Below, one piece after another: positions 24,907-32,400 of a DNA stretch of 39,782 bases. The notes beneath the pieces were generated by a model, which worked only from the letters and a program-made list of their open reading frames with translations, did no database searches and was not told where the DNA came from. Both the position numbers and the translations under genes were made by a program. Origin of the DNA: Sulfurovum sp. (GTDB lineage: Bacteria; Campylobacterota; Campylobacteria; Campylobacterales; Sulfurovaceae). The stretch covers positions 1 to 39,782 of the forward strand of contig JALXCZ010000047.1 of NCBI GenBank assembly GCA_026990595.1. The letters are read 5' to 3'. Position 1 is the stretch's first letter. The number at the start of each line of letters is the position of its first letter.

Positions 24907-26973
24907 ATGGAACAGATACTAGAGGAACTCAATCCTTCACAGCGTGAAGCGGTTGAACATATTGATGGGGCTATGCTCATTCTTGCCGGCGCAGGAAGCG
25001 GAAAAACAAAAACCCTGACAACAAGACTTGCCTACCTTGTAGGAGAAGTAGGTATTGATCCTGCCAATACACTTACTCTTACCTTTACCAATAAAGCTGC
25101 TTCAGAGATGAGAGAACGTGCACTTAAACTCATCTCAAACAAAGTCTCCTATCCTCCTCTTTTATGTACTTTTCATAAGTTTGGTCTGCTTTTTTTAAAA
25201 TTCCATATTGAAAAACTGGGACGAAGTAATACTTTTGTTATTATTGACAGCGATGACAAAAAACGTCTTTTGCGTTCTATTGCCAAAGAGTTGAAGATTG
25301 ACCTAAACATTTCATTTATTGCCTCAGAGATCTCAAAATATAAAAATTCTCTGCTAACACCTGAAATCGTACTACAAAAAGCAGAACTTCCAGACTATAA
25401 AAAAGTAGCAAAAATCTATGAACAGTATCAGGCAAATATCGAAGAGAATAATCTTGTAGATTTTGATGATCTTCTTATGCTTACCTATAAGATCCTTGAT
25501 GAAAATGATGCACTACGGCGCGAGACAAGCAACCGATACAAATACATTATGGTCGATGAATATCAAGATACCAACGAACTCCAGTCCCGTTTACTAGAAC
25601 ATCTCTGTTCAGAACACAACAATCTTTGTGTAGTGGGAGATGATGATCAGAGTATTTATGGATGGAGAGGGGCAAATATTCGTAATATCCTAGAATTTTC
25701 AGATAACTTTCAAGAGACAAAAGTTGTCAAACTTGAAACAAACTACCGTTCTACAGATCCTATTCTAAAAGCCGCCAATACCCTGATAGAACACAACTCT
25801 ACCCGTTTAGGCAAGAAACTTACTTCTCATAAAGGAAGTGGTGAGGATGTGAAACTTCTACACTCACTGGATGAATCTATGGAAGCAAAAGCTATCGCAC
25901 ACCAGATACATACACTTTTAGATAAAGGGGTTGACCCGGATGAGATAGCAGTACTTTACCGTATTAACGCGCTTTCACGTTCACTTGAAGAGGGTTTTAG
26001 CAAAGAGGGACTTGCATTCAAGCTTATAGGTGGTATGCGCTTCTATGAACGTGCAGAAATTAAAGATATCATCTCCTATTTTAGGGTACTTTCAAACCCT
26101 CATGATGATTTTTCACTTATTCGTATTATCAATAAACCCAAACGAGGAATCGGAAAAGCCTCTATAGAAAAGCTGCAAAAAGCTGCTTTTGATACACATC
26201 TCTCACTTTATAGTTATATAGAACAAAGTATAGGTGGTAAATTTCCTGTAGTTGTCAGTAAAAAAGTAGCATCTGCGCTGGCTAACCTTGTTGAAGATAT
26301 TCAACTTTTACAAGAAGAGATAAAAAATTCTCTTGGAAACTTCATAACACTTTTTGAAGAACGTATTAAACTCAAAGATCACTATGCAGGCATGGTTGAC
26401 GGGTTTGACCGTCTTTTAAATATCGATGAATTTTATGGGTACTTCAGAGATGCGGTCATTAAAAATCCGGATCTTACTTTAGACGAATTTCTCAATGACA
26501 TTTCTTTACAGAGTGATCAGGATCAGATAGAAGAGAATGCCATTACGATCATGAGTATTCATGCCGCCAAAGGATTGGAGTTTGAACACCTTTTTGTCAT
26601 AGGACTGGAAGAAGAGTTTTTTCCTCTGCTTGGTGATGGATGCAATATGGAAGAGGAGCGTCGTTTAGGGTATGTTGCCATCACCAGAGCCAAGTCGGAT
26701 CTTACCCTTTGCTATGTCGACAGCCGTTTCTATAAAGGTCGTCGTAAAATGATAGACAAGAGCCGTTTTCTCGGAGAAGCCGGGCTCATTCAAGATACAA
26801 GCCTCAAAATAACCAAGAGCTCAGCCTTTAAAAAAGGTGACCTGGTCAAACACAAGATCTTTGGTATCGGACGAGTGCAGGCTGCCAACAAGTCCGGTAA
26901 AGAATATAAACTTCTCATTAATTTCGGTGGGAACAAAAAAGAGATTTTGAGCTCTTTCGTACAGTCAATCTAA
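24907..26973 (+). CDS. uvrD: ATP-dependent 3'-5' DNA helicase, UvrD/Rep/PcrA family
   Basis: Superfamily 1A helicase of 688 residues for DNA repair and replication restart. Motifs in order: Q motif LNPSQREAV, Walker A LAGAGSGKTKTL (about 27-38), Ia FTNKAASEM, II VDEYQDTN, III GDDDQSIYGWRGA, IV ETNYRS, V IMSIHAAKGLEFEHLFVIGL and VI RRLGYVAITRAK. A C-terminal GDLVKHKIFGIGRV segment is the UvrD/PcrA tudor-like domain that contacts RNA polymerase. Whether it corresponds to UvrD or Rep is not settled here. It leads the uvrD-truB-ispE run, an order shared with Campylobacter. Confidence 0.95.
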   Translation: MEQILEELNPSQREAVEHIDGAMLILAGAGSGKTKTLTTRLAYLVGEVGIDPANTLTLTFTNKAASEMRERALKLISNKVSYPPLLCTFHKFGLLFLKFHIEKLGRSNTFVIIDSDDKKRLLRSIAKELKIDLNISFIASEISKYKNSLLTPEIVLQKAELPDYKKVAKIYEQYQANIEENNLVDFDDLLMLTYKILDENDALRRETSNRYKYIMVDEYQDTNELQSRLLEHLCSEHNNLCVVGDDDQSIYGWRGANIRNILEFSDNFQETKVVKLETNYRSTDPILKAANTLIEHNSTRLGKKLTSHKGSGEDVKLLHSLDESMEAKAIAHQIHTLLDKGVDPDEIAVLYRINALSRSLEEGFSKEGLAFKLIGGMRFYERAEIKDIISYFRVLSNPHDDFSLIRIINKPKRGIGKASIEKLQKAAFDTHLSLYSYIEQSIGGKFPVVVSKKVASALANLVEDIQLLQEEIKNSLGNFITLFEERIKLKDHYAGMVDGFDRLLNIDEFYGYFRDAVIKNPDLTLDEFLNDISLQSDQDQIEENAITIMSIHAAKGLEFEHLFVIGLEEEFFPLLGDGCNMEEERRLGYVAITRAKSDLTLCYVDSRFYKGRRKMIDKSRFLGEAGLIQDTSLKITKSSAFKKGDLVKHKIFGIGRVQAANKSGKEYKLLINFGGNKKEILSSFVQSI

Positions 26974-27005
26974 TGTAGCTCAAGGTGCACTACGAGGAAA
27001 GAACA

Positions 27006-27866
27006 GTGAACAGACTTTTTGTCGTCAACAAACCCATTTTCAGAACATCAAACGGCTATATGCGCTATGTCAAACGGAAATATAGTACCAAAAAAGTAGG
27101 CTTCTCTGGTACGCTTGACCCCTTTGCTACCGGTTGCCTTATTGTGGCTACAGGGCAATATACAAAGCTATTCCAATATCTAAACAAAACACCCAAAAGC
27201 TATAAAGCAACTTTATGGCTGGGAGCAAATTCTCCCAGTCTTGATATTGAACAGATAGACAGCATTAAAGAAACAGGAGCTTTTAAAGAGCAGGTTATTA
27301 AAGATATACTTGCTTCACTCCAGGGAGAACTAACGTACTATCCTCCAAAATTCTGTGCTAAAAAAATTAATGGAAAACGTGCCTATGAACTTGCACGCCA
27401 AGGGGAAGAAGTAGCACTTAAAACCATCACTTCTACCATCTACGACATCAGGCTTATCAACTACAACCACCCTTTTGTACATTTTGAAGCCAAAGTAAGC
27501 GAAGGAACCTACATCCGTTCTCTTGGTGCTCTCCTTGCAGATAAGCTGGGAGTTGACGGTACACTTTCCAGCCTTCACCGTATCCATGAGGGACAATTTT
27601 ACTATGACAATGAAAAAGCACTTGATCCCTTTACCCATTTAGCTATTCCTTCCAATATTTATACGGGAGAAGAATCATATTTAGAGTTAGGGAAAAAACT
27701 TTCTATAGACTATTTTGACACTAAAGAGGACGGTATCTATCTTATTGAGACATTAAACTTTTTCTCTATTATTGAGATACATAACCAAGAGGTTGCATAC
27801 CGATTTAACAGAATATCAAAATTTGAGGAAAATGAATGTACAGCATCAAAGCCCATGCAAAAGTAA
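27006..27866 (+). CDS. truB: tRNA pseudouridine-55 synthase
   Basis: Makes pseudouridine 55 in the T loop of tRNA. The core motif GFSGTLDPFATGCLIV contains the catalytic aspartate; KKINGKRAYELARQG and VSEGTYIRSLGALLADKLG follow as in TruB. The start is GTG at 27006 (translated MNRLFVVNKP), with GAGGAAA 5 nt upstream; an earlier GTG at 26985 lacks such a site. With this start the protein has 286 residues. Its C-terminus overlaps ispE by 31 nt, and no csrA gene separates them. Confidence 0.95.
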   Translation: MNRLFVVNKPIFRTSNGYMRYVKRKYSTKKVGFSGTLDPFATGCLIVATGQYTKLFQYLNKTPKSYKATLWLGANSPSLDIEQIDSIKETGAFKEQVIKDILASLQGELTYYPPKFCAKKINGKRAYELARQGEEVALKTITSTIYDIRLINYNHPFVHFEAKVSEGTYIRSLGALLADKLGVDGTLSSLHRIHEGQFYYDNEKALDPFTHLAIPSNIYTGEESYLELGKKLSIDYFDTKEDGIYLIETLNFFSIIEIHNQEVAYRFNRISKFEENECTASKPMQK

Positions 27867-28612
27867 ATATTTTTTTAAAGATCACCGGTCATAAAGAGGG
27901 TTACCATACTCTGCTTTCAAGATTTGTAAGAGTGGACGATCTCTACGATACCATAGAATTCATACCCTGCGAATGTGATAGTTTTACCATAGAGGGGTGT
28001 GAGAGTGTACCCTTGGAGTCCAACACCATTTACAAAGCCTACAAAATACTTAATGAATATACAGGTGATCTGGACATTCTGAACTTCTTTTACAAACACA
28101 AGGTGGTTGTAACCAAACGTATACCTTCTCAGGCAGGCTTAGGCGGAGGCAGTTCAGATGCTGCTGCTTTTATGCGTTTAGTCAAAGAGGCTTGTAATCT
28201 CCTACTCTCCACAGAAGAGTTGGCACAAATAGGCAGTAAGATCGGTGCAGACATTCCCTTTTTCATCTACAACTATCCCTCTGCCAATGTAAGCGGTTTT
28301 GGAGAAGTGGTACATCCTTTTGATGAGCCTCCTTTGAGCTTAGAACTGTTTACTCCTGAATTGGGATGTGATACTTCTGAAGTTTACAAAACATACCACA
28401 AATACCTTATGCGAACAATGGATCCAACTTCATTTTTCGGATGGGAAAAAATAGATTCAAAAACCCTACTTGGTCTCATCGCTGATCCTATAGCTTTAAA
28501 TGATCTCTATCCTGCTGCACTTGCTACCTATCCGGAGATAGAAAAGCTAGATACAAAAGGATGGTTTTTCAGCGGGAGCGGGAGCACATTTTTTAAACCA
28601 AAAACAAACTAA
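27836..28612 (+). CDS. ispE: 4-diphosphocytidyl-2-C-methyl-D-erythritol kinase
   Basis: GHMP kinase of the MEP isoprenoid pathway. The 258 residues have AKVNIFLKITGHKEGYH at the N-terminus (substrate Lys and His), the ATP loop QAGLGGGSSDAAAF, IGADIPFF and GWFFSGSGSTFF at the C-terminus, all in family order. The ATG at 27836 has GAGGAAAA upstream. It starts inside truB and is the last gene of the uvrD unit; about 100 nt without a gene follow before a new promoter. Confidence 0.95.
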   Translation: MYSIKAHAKVNIFLKITGHKEGYHTLLSRFVRVDDLYDTIEFIPCECDSFTIEGCESVPLESNTIYKAYKILNEYTGDLDILNFFYKHKVVVTKRIPSQAGLGGGSSDAAAFMRLVKEACNLLLSTEELAQIGSKIGADIPFFIYNYPSANVSGFGEVVHPFDEPPLSLELFTPELGCDTSEVYKTYHKYLMRTMDPTSFFGWEKIDSKTLLGLIADPIALNDLYPAALATYPEIEKLDTKGWFFSGSGSTFFKPKTN

Positions 28613-28676
28613 TATTTTCTGGTTTTGGAACTACTTTTATCATAATACAATATATTAAAAACACATGAAGAGGTTA

Positions 28677-28685
28677 TGCTATAAT
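28677..28685 (+). promoter_or_regulatory. Consensus extended -10 promoter for the DUF2853 gene
   Basis: TGCTATAAT is a perfect extended -10 (TGnTATAAT), 26 nt before the ATG at 28711, which has AAAGGA as ribosome site. The leader would be about 20 nt. This is the best-formed promoter in the window. Confidence 0.65.
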
Positions 28686-28710
28686 AAAATAAAACTCCAA
28701 AGGATACATC

Positions 28711-29490
28711 ATGGCAATTGTTATAACAATCACAAAGATATTTAAAAAAATTTTGACCATAGGAACACCTCCTGATGATGATGTCCTCTACAGTAAAATA
28801 GTAAAACGAAAGATTCCTGACAAAAGTGCTGAAGCACTTGTAGTCGAGGATTTTAAAAATGCTATACAAAGTGTAAAAAGTAAATTTGCGAATACTGACT
28901 CTCCTGCTAAAGAAGAAAAAACCACATCTGCCAAATTTGAGTCTAATCCTACAGCATCAATAGCTAAAAGTTCCTCTGCTAAAACAGACTCAAACATAAA
29001 GAAAAGTACCACTAAAAAAACTGAAACAAAGAAAAACACAATAAAAAGTAGAGAAAAAAAAGTAGAGAAAAAAACAACTGTAAAAAAGAAAAAACCAGTA
29101 ACTACAAAAAAAACTGCTACTGACACAACAAAGAAAAAAAGTACCCCAAAAGGAAGTAAGAGAACTGAAAAAATTGCTTTATATATCAAAGATATTAAGA
29201 AACATTACGGTGAAGCAGATAAAGATTTTGTAACTATTATCGTGAAAAATCTTGGACCATCTATCTACAGAAAGGATGCTGAATTGGTATCCTGCTCTGA
29301 CCCCAAGGAACTTGACACTGTCAGAAGAAACTTTCTTGTGAAAAAATTAGGGTTGAAACTCAGCAAAAAAGACCTTGATGCCGCAATACAGGAAGTATGT
29401 CTGGAGTTAAAAAGCACTCGGAAAAAGTACCGTGCGACTTTTTATTACAGACTTGCGCAAAAATTTAAAAAAGAATCCGTACTTAGTTAA
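28711..29490 (+). CDS. DUF2853 protein with a long lysine-rich, histone-like tail
   Basis: A 259-residue protein in three parts. Residues 1-60 are an unrecognised start (MAIVITITKIFKKILTIG, then PPDDDVLYSKIVKRK). Residues about 65-150 are low-complexity Lys/Thr/Ser with repeats of KKTETKK/KKKKPVTTKK type, like histone H1 or AlgP-like tails, and are probably disordered and nucleic-acid binding. Residues about 150-255 match DUF2853 as I know it: LGPSIYRKDAELVSCSDPKELDTV, RNFLVKKLGL and RKKYRATFYYRLAQKF. DUF2853 proteins usually stand alone at about 110 residues and have no firm function. A strong promoter precedes it. Confidence 0.8.
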   Translation: MAIVITITKIFKKILTIGTPPDDDVLYSKIVKRKIPDKSAEALVVEDFKNAIQSVKSKFANTDSPAKEEKTTSAKFESNPTASIAKSSSAKTDSNIKKSTTKKTETKKNTIKSREKKVEKKTTVKKKKPVTTKKTATDTTKKKSTPKGSKRTEKIALYIKDIKKHYGEADKDFVTIIVKNLGPSIYRKDAELVSCSDPKELDTVRRNFLVKKLGLKLSKKDLDAAIQEVCLELKSTRKKYRATFYYRLAQKFKKESVLS

Positions 29491-29501
29491 GAAAAAAAAG
29501 C

Positions 29502-30086
29502 TCATTGCATCTCTTTTACATTTGCAATAATCTGATCTCGTATCTGTTTTGCCGTATGGTCACTCTGTATATCCAATTCACCAACTAAATCTGCTCGTAT
29601 ATAAACAGTAAGTCTTGCCAAAGCTTCGGAGAGAAGATCGGCATCATGTATACTGATATGTTTATCATCAGCAACTTCCTGATTAAATATATTTAAAAAA
29701 TTTTGATACTCCTTTAAGACGGCAGGTGAAGCAAAAATTGCAAGACGGTGTGTATGAAACTGTAACCTAGTTAATATCTCTCGAGAGACATCTTTTTGAA
29801 GTACAATCTCTTCAATCGTATCTATAAGACGTTGGTATGTCTCTGTTTTTAACTCTATGAATTTAACACTTTGTTCTTTTTCAAGTTCTACACTTGTTTG
29901 TTTATTCAAAAGCATTGCCGTAATTAAAATCGTCGCGAGTGTACCTAGTACAACTAAAATGATCTCTTGCGTAAACGGCATAGTATCTGTGATTTTATAT
30001 GCCAAACGCAAGAAAAAGTAACCACCTATAAAGACAACTCCACTTAATATCATTAAAGTTATATTGTTTGTAAACCATTTTTTCAT
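29502..30086 (-). CDS. Two-helix membrane protein of unknown function
   Basis: A 194-residue protein with two membrane helices near the N-terminus (about residues 10-28 and 41-60) and a helical cytosolic domain rich in Glu, Ile and Leu (SVELEKEQSVKFIELKTETYQRLIDTIEEIVLQ, given in part as residues about 64-95), likely a coiled coil. I do not recognise it. It has its own extended -10 at 30129-30121 and follows the two hsp20 genes. Its stop lies 11 nt from the stop of the convergent DUF2853 gene with no clear terminator between them. Confidence 0.75.
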   Translation of the reverse strand: MKKWFTNNITLMILSGVVFIGGYFFLRLAYKITDTMPFTQEIILVVLGTLATILITAMLLNKQTSVELEKEQSVKFIELKTETYQRLIDTIEEIVLQKDVSREILTRLQFHTHRLAIFASPAVLKEYQNFLNIFNQEVADDKHISIHDADLLSEALARLTVYIRADLVGELDIQSDHTAKQIRDQIIANVKEMQ

Positions 30087-30120
30087 TATCTTGTTGCCTC
30101 TATAGTTATTGATTTTCTAA

Positions 30121-30149
30121 ATTATATCAGAGTAATCTAGGATTACTCT
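30121..30149 (-). promoter_or_regulatory. Hairpin after hsp20 overlapping an extended -10
   Basis: AGAGTAATC-CTA-GATTACTCT (30149-30129) is a perfect 9-bp hairpin starting 9 nt after the second hsp20 stop. It is followed by GATATAATTT, and TGATATAAT (30129-30121) is itself a consensus extended -10 for the membrane-protein gene. One short stretch thus can end one transcript and start the next. Confidence 0.5.
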
Positions 30150-30158
30150 TGAAATATT

Positions 30159-30584
30159 CTAGCTCACAGCAATACTTTTAGCTTTACGAGATTCCTCTTT
30201 TTCGAGTGTGACATAAAGTCTGCCATCCTCATATTTGGCATCTATTTTTTCTGTATCTATACCTTCTGGAAGCACAAAACTTCTGGAAATAAGACCAAAA
30301 TTGCTTTCACAAAGATAATAATCATCTTTCTTGACTTCGTTCTTCATTTTTCTTACCCCTTTAACAGTTAGAATATTATCTTCCACCTTTAGCACGATAT
30401 CCTCTTTTTTTACACCAGGAAGGTCTATCTCAACTCTAAAAGTATCGTTTCCTTTTTTTGCCAGATTCGCAAAGGGAAGATGACTGGCAACATTGGCAAA
30501 TGACTCTTTTGCTACCTCAAGACCATGTTCAACTTTTTCTTCAACATTATGTCCGACTTCTTTTGCAGTTTTTACAATATCCAT
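30159..30584 (-). CDS. Small heat-shock protein (Hsp20/alpha-crystallin)
   Basis: Holds unfolding proteins in a refoldable state. The 141 residues contain the alpha-crystallin domain at about 46-132: FRVEIDLPGVKKEDIVLKVEDNILTVKG, given as its key stretch in part, then FVLPEGIDTEKIDAKYEDGRLYVTLEK. The N-terminal arm (MDIVKTAKEVGHNVEEKVEHGLEVAKE) is a charged amphipathic helix, unlike the usual hydrophobic arm and unlike the partner gene. It lacks a clear C-terminal I-x-I tail. GGAG with a 6-nt spacer sets the ATG. It lies 10 nt after the other hsp20 gene. Confidence 0.9.
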   Translation of the reverse strand: MDIVKTAKEVGHNVEEKVEHGLEVAKESFANVASHLPFANLAKKGNDTFRVEIDLPGVKKEDIVLKVEDNILTVKGVRKMKNEVKKDDYYLCESNFGLISRSFVLPEGIDTEKIDAKYEDGRLYVTLEKEESRKAKSIAVS

Positions 30585-30594
30585 TATATTCTCC

Positions 30595-31041
30595 TTATTT
30601 TATCTCTATTTTTTTAGGTTTTTTCTCTTCTTCTTTAAGCTTTGGAATTACTACTTCCAAAACACCTTCTTTTGACTCAGCATGAATATCCTCTACATTA
30701 ACCTTTTCAGGCAACGTAAAACTTCTTGAGAATTTACCGTAACGGCTTTCTACTTTATAGTAATCCTCTTCTTTTGCCTCTTCTTTAAGTTTTCTTTCTC
30801 CTGAAATAGTTAAAACATTGTCCTCTGTGGTGATTTCAATATCCTCTTTTTTAATACCAGGAAGATCAAGCTCAATATAATACGCTTCCTCACCTTCTCT
30901 TGTATTGACGGCAGGAAGAAATGATGCAATTTCACTTTCATCTCTGCCAAGATCAAGATTGTTCATGATGGTATTAAGTACTTCAAATCCTCTTTTTACA
31001 TCACTGAACTCATTGTGTGGGTTATATCTTGTTACAAACAT
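30595..31041 (-). CDS. Small heat-shock protein (Hsp20/alpha-crystallin)
   Basis: A 148-residue Hsp20 with a conventional arm (RGFEVLNTIMNNLDL) and an alpha-crystallin domain at about 50-138 (YYIELDLPGIKKEDIEITTEDNVLTISGERK as the core, shown in part; FTLPEKVNVEDIHAESKEGVLEVVIPK). The lysine-rich end KKPKKIEIK contains IEI, the I-x-I anchor that locks Hsp20 oligomers. It is the first gene of a two-gene hsp20 operon; the partner lacks this anchor, so the two may form mixed complexes. A dyad at 31067-31091 lies 26 nt upstream of the ATG. Confidence 0.93.
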   Translation of the reverse strand: MFVTRYNPHNEFSDVKRGFEVLNTIMNNLDLGRDESEIASFLPAVNTREGEEAYYIELDLPGIKKEDIEITTEDNVLTISGERKLKEEAKEEDYYKVESRYGKFSRSFTLPEKVNVEDIHAESKEGVLEVVIPKLKEEEKKPKKIEIK

Positions 31042-31066
31042 CGTATATCCTTTTTATGTAAATTCT

Positions 31067-31091
31067 TATTTAGCATAAATTTGGCTAAATA
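31067..31091. promoter_or_regulatory. Inverted repeat upstream of the hsp20 operon, possible operator
   Basis: TATTTAGC-N9-GCTAAATA is a perfect 8-bp inverted repeat with a 9-nt spacer, 26-50 nt upstream of the first hsp20 ATG. TGCTAAATA within it could be the -10, so a bound protein would block the promoter. It is not the CIRCE (HrcA) or HAIR (HspR) element. The Crp-family regulator next door is a candidate binder. As RNA it could instead form a leader hairpin. Confidence 0.5.
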
Positions 31092-31126
31092 TTTAAAGAT
31101 ATAATAACAATTTTGAATAGGATTTG

Positions 31127-31144
31127 ATGCTACTTTAGTAGCAT
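31127..31144. terminator. Hairpin between the Crp-family gene and the hsp20 operon
   Basis: ATGCTAC-TTTA-GTAGCAT is a perfect 7-bp stem. On the plus strand it is followed by TTTTT, the form of an intrinsic terminator, although no plus gene leads into it. On the minus strand it starts 9 nt after the regulator's stop but has A-rich flanks, so it would be a weak terminator there. Confidence 0.4.
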
Positions 31145-31153
31145 TTTTAAATG

Positions 31154-31819
31154 TTAGATAAGTTTTATTTTTTTCAGTAACTTGTTCGCATCAAGTATTT
31201 GAAGTTTTCTCTTCTTCTCATCAATAATTCCATCCTCTTTGAGTGCTTTAAGATGTCGTTCAACCACATGACGTACCGTACCTATGAGTTTGGCTATTTC
31301 GGTATGAGAAAGTCCATGAATCAAATTATACTTCATCACATTTGAAGGATCAAGACTTTGCAATAGAAGTTTAATAAGTCTTTCAGAGGTGGTGTAGAGA
31401 GAAATATCTGTTGCCAACTCCTCCATATTTCTCATTTGCATTGCAAGATATGGAAAGAATTTTTTATTAAATTCAGAGTTGGTATATACAAGTTCTCTTA
31501 CTTTTTCTATAGGAAGTTCTATTGCCTCTGTATCTTCAAGTGCTTCATACATCACATCATGTGCTTTCCCGTCAAGCAGAATAATAGTGTCAAACATATC
31601 ACCTTCTCTAAATATAAAGATAGTCTGTTCCTTGGCATTTTGCAAATTAAGTTGATAACTCTTTATTTTTCCTTTTACGATCACATAGAAATAGTGTGTC
31701 AATGCACCATCTGAAAAAAGAGCCTCTCCTTTTTTAAATGTTTTATGTTTTGTATAGGGTGTTATCTCATGTTCTACACTTTGCGTTAAAAGTTGAAATG
31801 AATGATGATTCTCTTGCAC
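31154..31819 (-). CDS. Crp/Fnr family transcription regulator
   Basis: A 221-residue regulator with an N-terminal cyclic-nucleotide-type beta-roll (FKKGEALFSDGALTHYFYVIVKGKIKSY), a dimer helix, and a C-terminal helix-turn-helix GLSHTEIAKLIGTVRHVVERHLKALKEDG. There is no cysteine in the whole protein, so it cannot hold an FNR-type iron-sulfur cluster. Whether it binds a nucleotide, haem or nothing is unclear. It is upstream of and in line with the hsp20 operon and divergent from smpB. AAAGG before the ATG at 31819 is the ribosome site. Confidence 0.9.
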   Translation of the reverse strand: MQENHHSFQLLTQSVEHEITPYTKHKTFKKGEALFSDGALTHYFYVIVKGKIKSYQLNLQNAKEQTIFIFREGDMFDTIILLDGKAHDVMYEALEDTEAIELPIEKVRELVYTNSEFNKKFFPYLAMQMRNMEELATDISLYTTSERLIKLLLQSLDPSNVMKYNLIHGLSHTEIAKLIGTVRHVVERHLKALKEDGIIDEKKRKLQILDANKLLKKIKLI

Positions 31820-31938
31820 ATGTTACCTTTTACTTTTAATATATTGTACCCTATCCACACAAAGAATGAAAGCAGATATCTCTTACTGTTTATTACACTC
31901 TTATTTGTGCTATAATTCTACAAAAAAGGCTGCTTAAC

Positions 31939-32400
31939 TTGGCTATCAATATCGTTGCACAAAACAAAAAAGCCAGACATGATTATGAGATACTTGAAAA
32001 ATTCGAAGCTGGTATCGTACTGCAAGGCAGTGAAGTCAAAGCATTGCGTGCCAAGCGTGCCAATCTTTCAGATGCTTTTTGCCGTTTTATTCAAGGTGAA
32101 CTGCATCTAATGAATGCACATATTGCACATCTTGAAACAACCAATAAACATTACAGTAGAGACACACGGACGCCTAGAAAACTTTTACTTCACAAAAAAG
32201 AGCTTGAAAAACTCTATATCAAGGTCCACAAAGAAGGTCTAACCATTGTTCCACTCATGCTCTATTTTAATGAACGTAATTTTGCCAAAGTAAGCATTGC
32301 CATAGCCAAAGGTAAGAAACTGCATGACAAACGTGCCGACATGAAAGCAAAAACACTTGACAGAGAAGCACAACAGGCGATGAAGAATCGATCTTATTAA
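31939..32400 (+). CDS. smpB: SsrA-binding protein SmpB
   Basis: Binds tmRNA and brings it to stalled ribosomes. The 153 residues show NKKARHDYEILEKFEAGIVLQGSEVKALR, cut here as the N-terminal OB-fold core, then KLLLHKKELEKLY and the basic C-terminal tail GKKLHDKRADMKAKTLDREAQQAMKN. The start is TTG at 31939, with AAGG about 10 nt upstream; no ATG precedes the conserved core. No ssrA gene is visible in the window. Its stop overlaps the stop of the convergent membrane-protein gene. Confidence 0.96.
   Translation: MAINIVAQNKKARHDYEILEKFEAGIVLQGSEVKALRAKRANLSDAFCRFIQGELHLMNAHIAHLETTNKHYSRDTRTPRKLLLHKKELEKLYIKVHKEGLTIVPLMLYFNERNFAKVSIAIAKGKKLHDKRADMKAKTLDREAQQAMKNRSY

Noticed and set aside
28613-28710. 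tmRNA or 4.5S RNA gene in gaps near smpB or ffh
   Set aside because: No gap between 28613 and 38952 is long enough and structured like tmRNA, and no conserved 4.5S tetraloop region was recognised.
28788-29189. 133-codon Phe/Val-rich frame on the minus strand
   Set aside because: It is the complement of the A-rich lysine/threonine linker of the DUF2853 gene; the hydrophobic run is an artefact of that composition.
31067-31091. CIRCE (HrcA) element before hsp20
   Set aside because: CIRCE is TTAGCACTC-N9-GAGTGCTAA. The dyad here shares only TTAGC/GCTAA and the spacing between those halves is 9, not 17.
31154-31819. FNR-type oxygen sensor
   Set aside because: The protein has no cysteine, so it cannot bind an iron-sulfur cluster.
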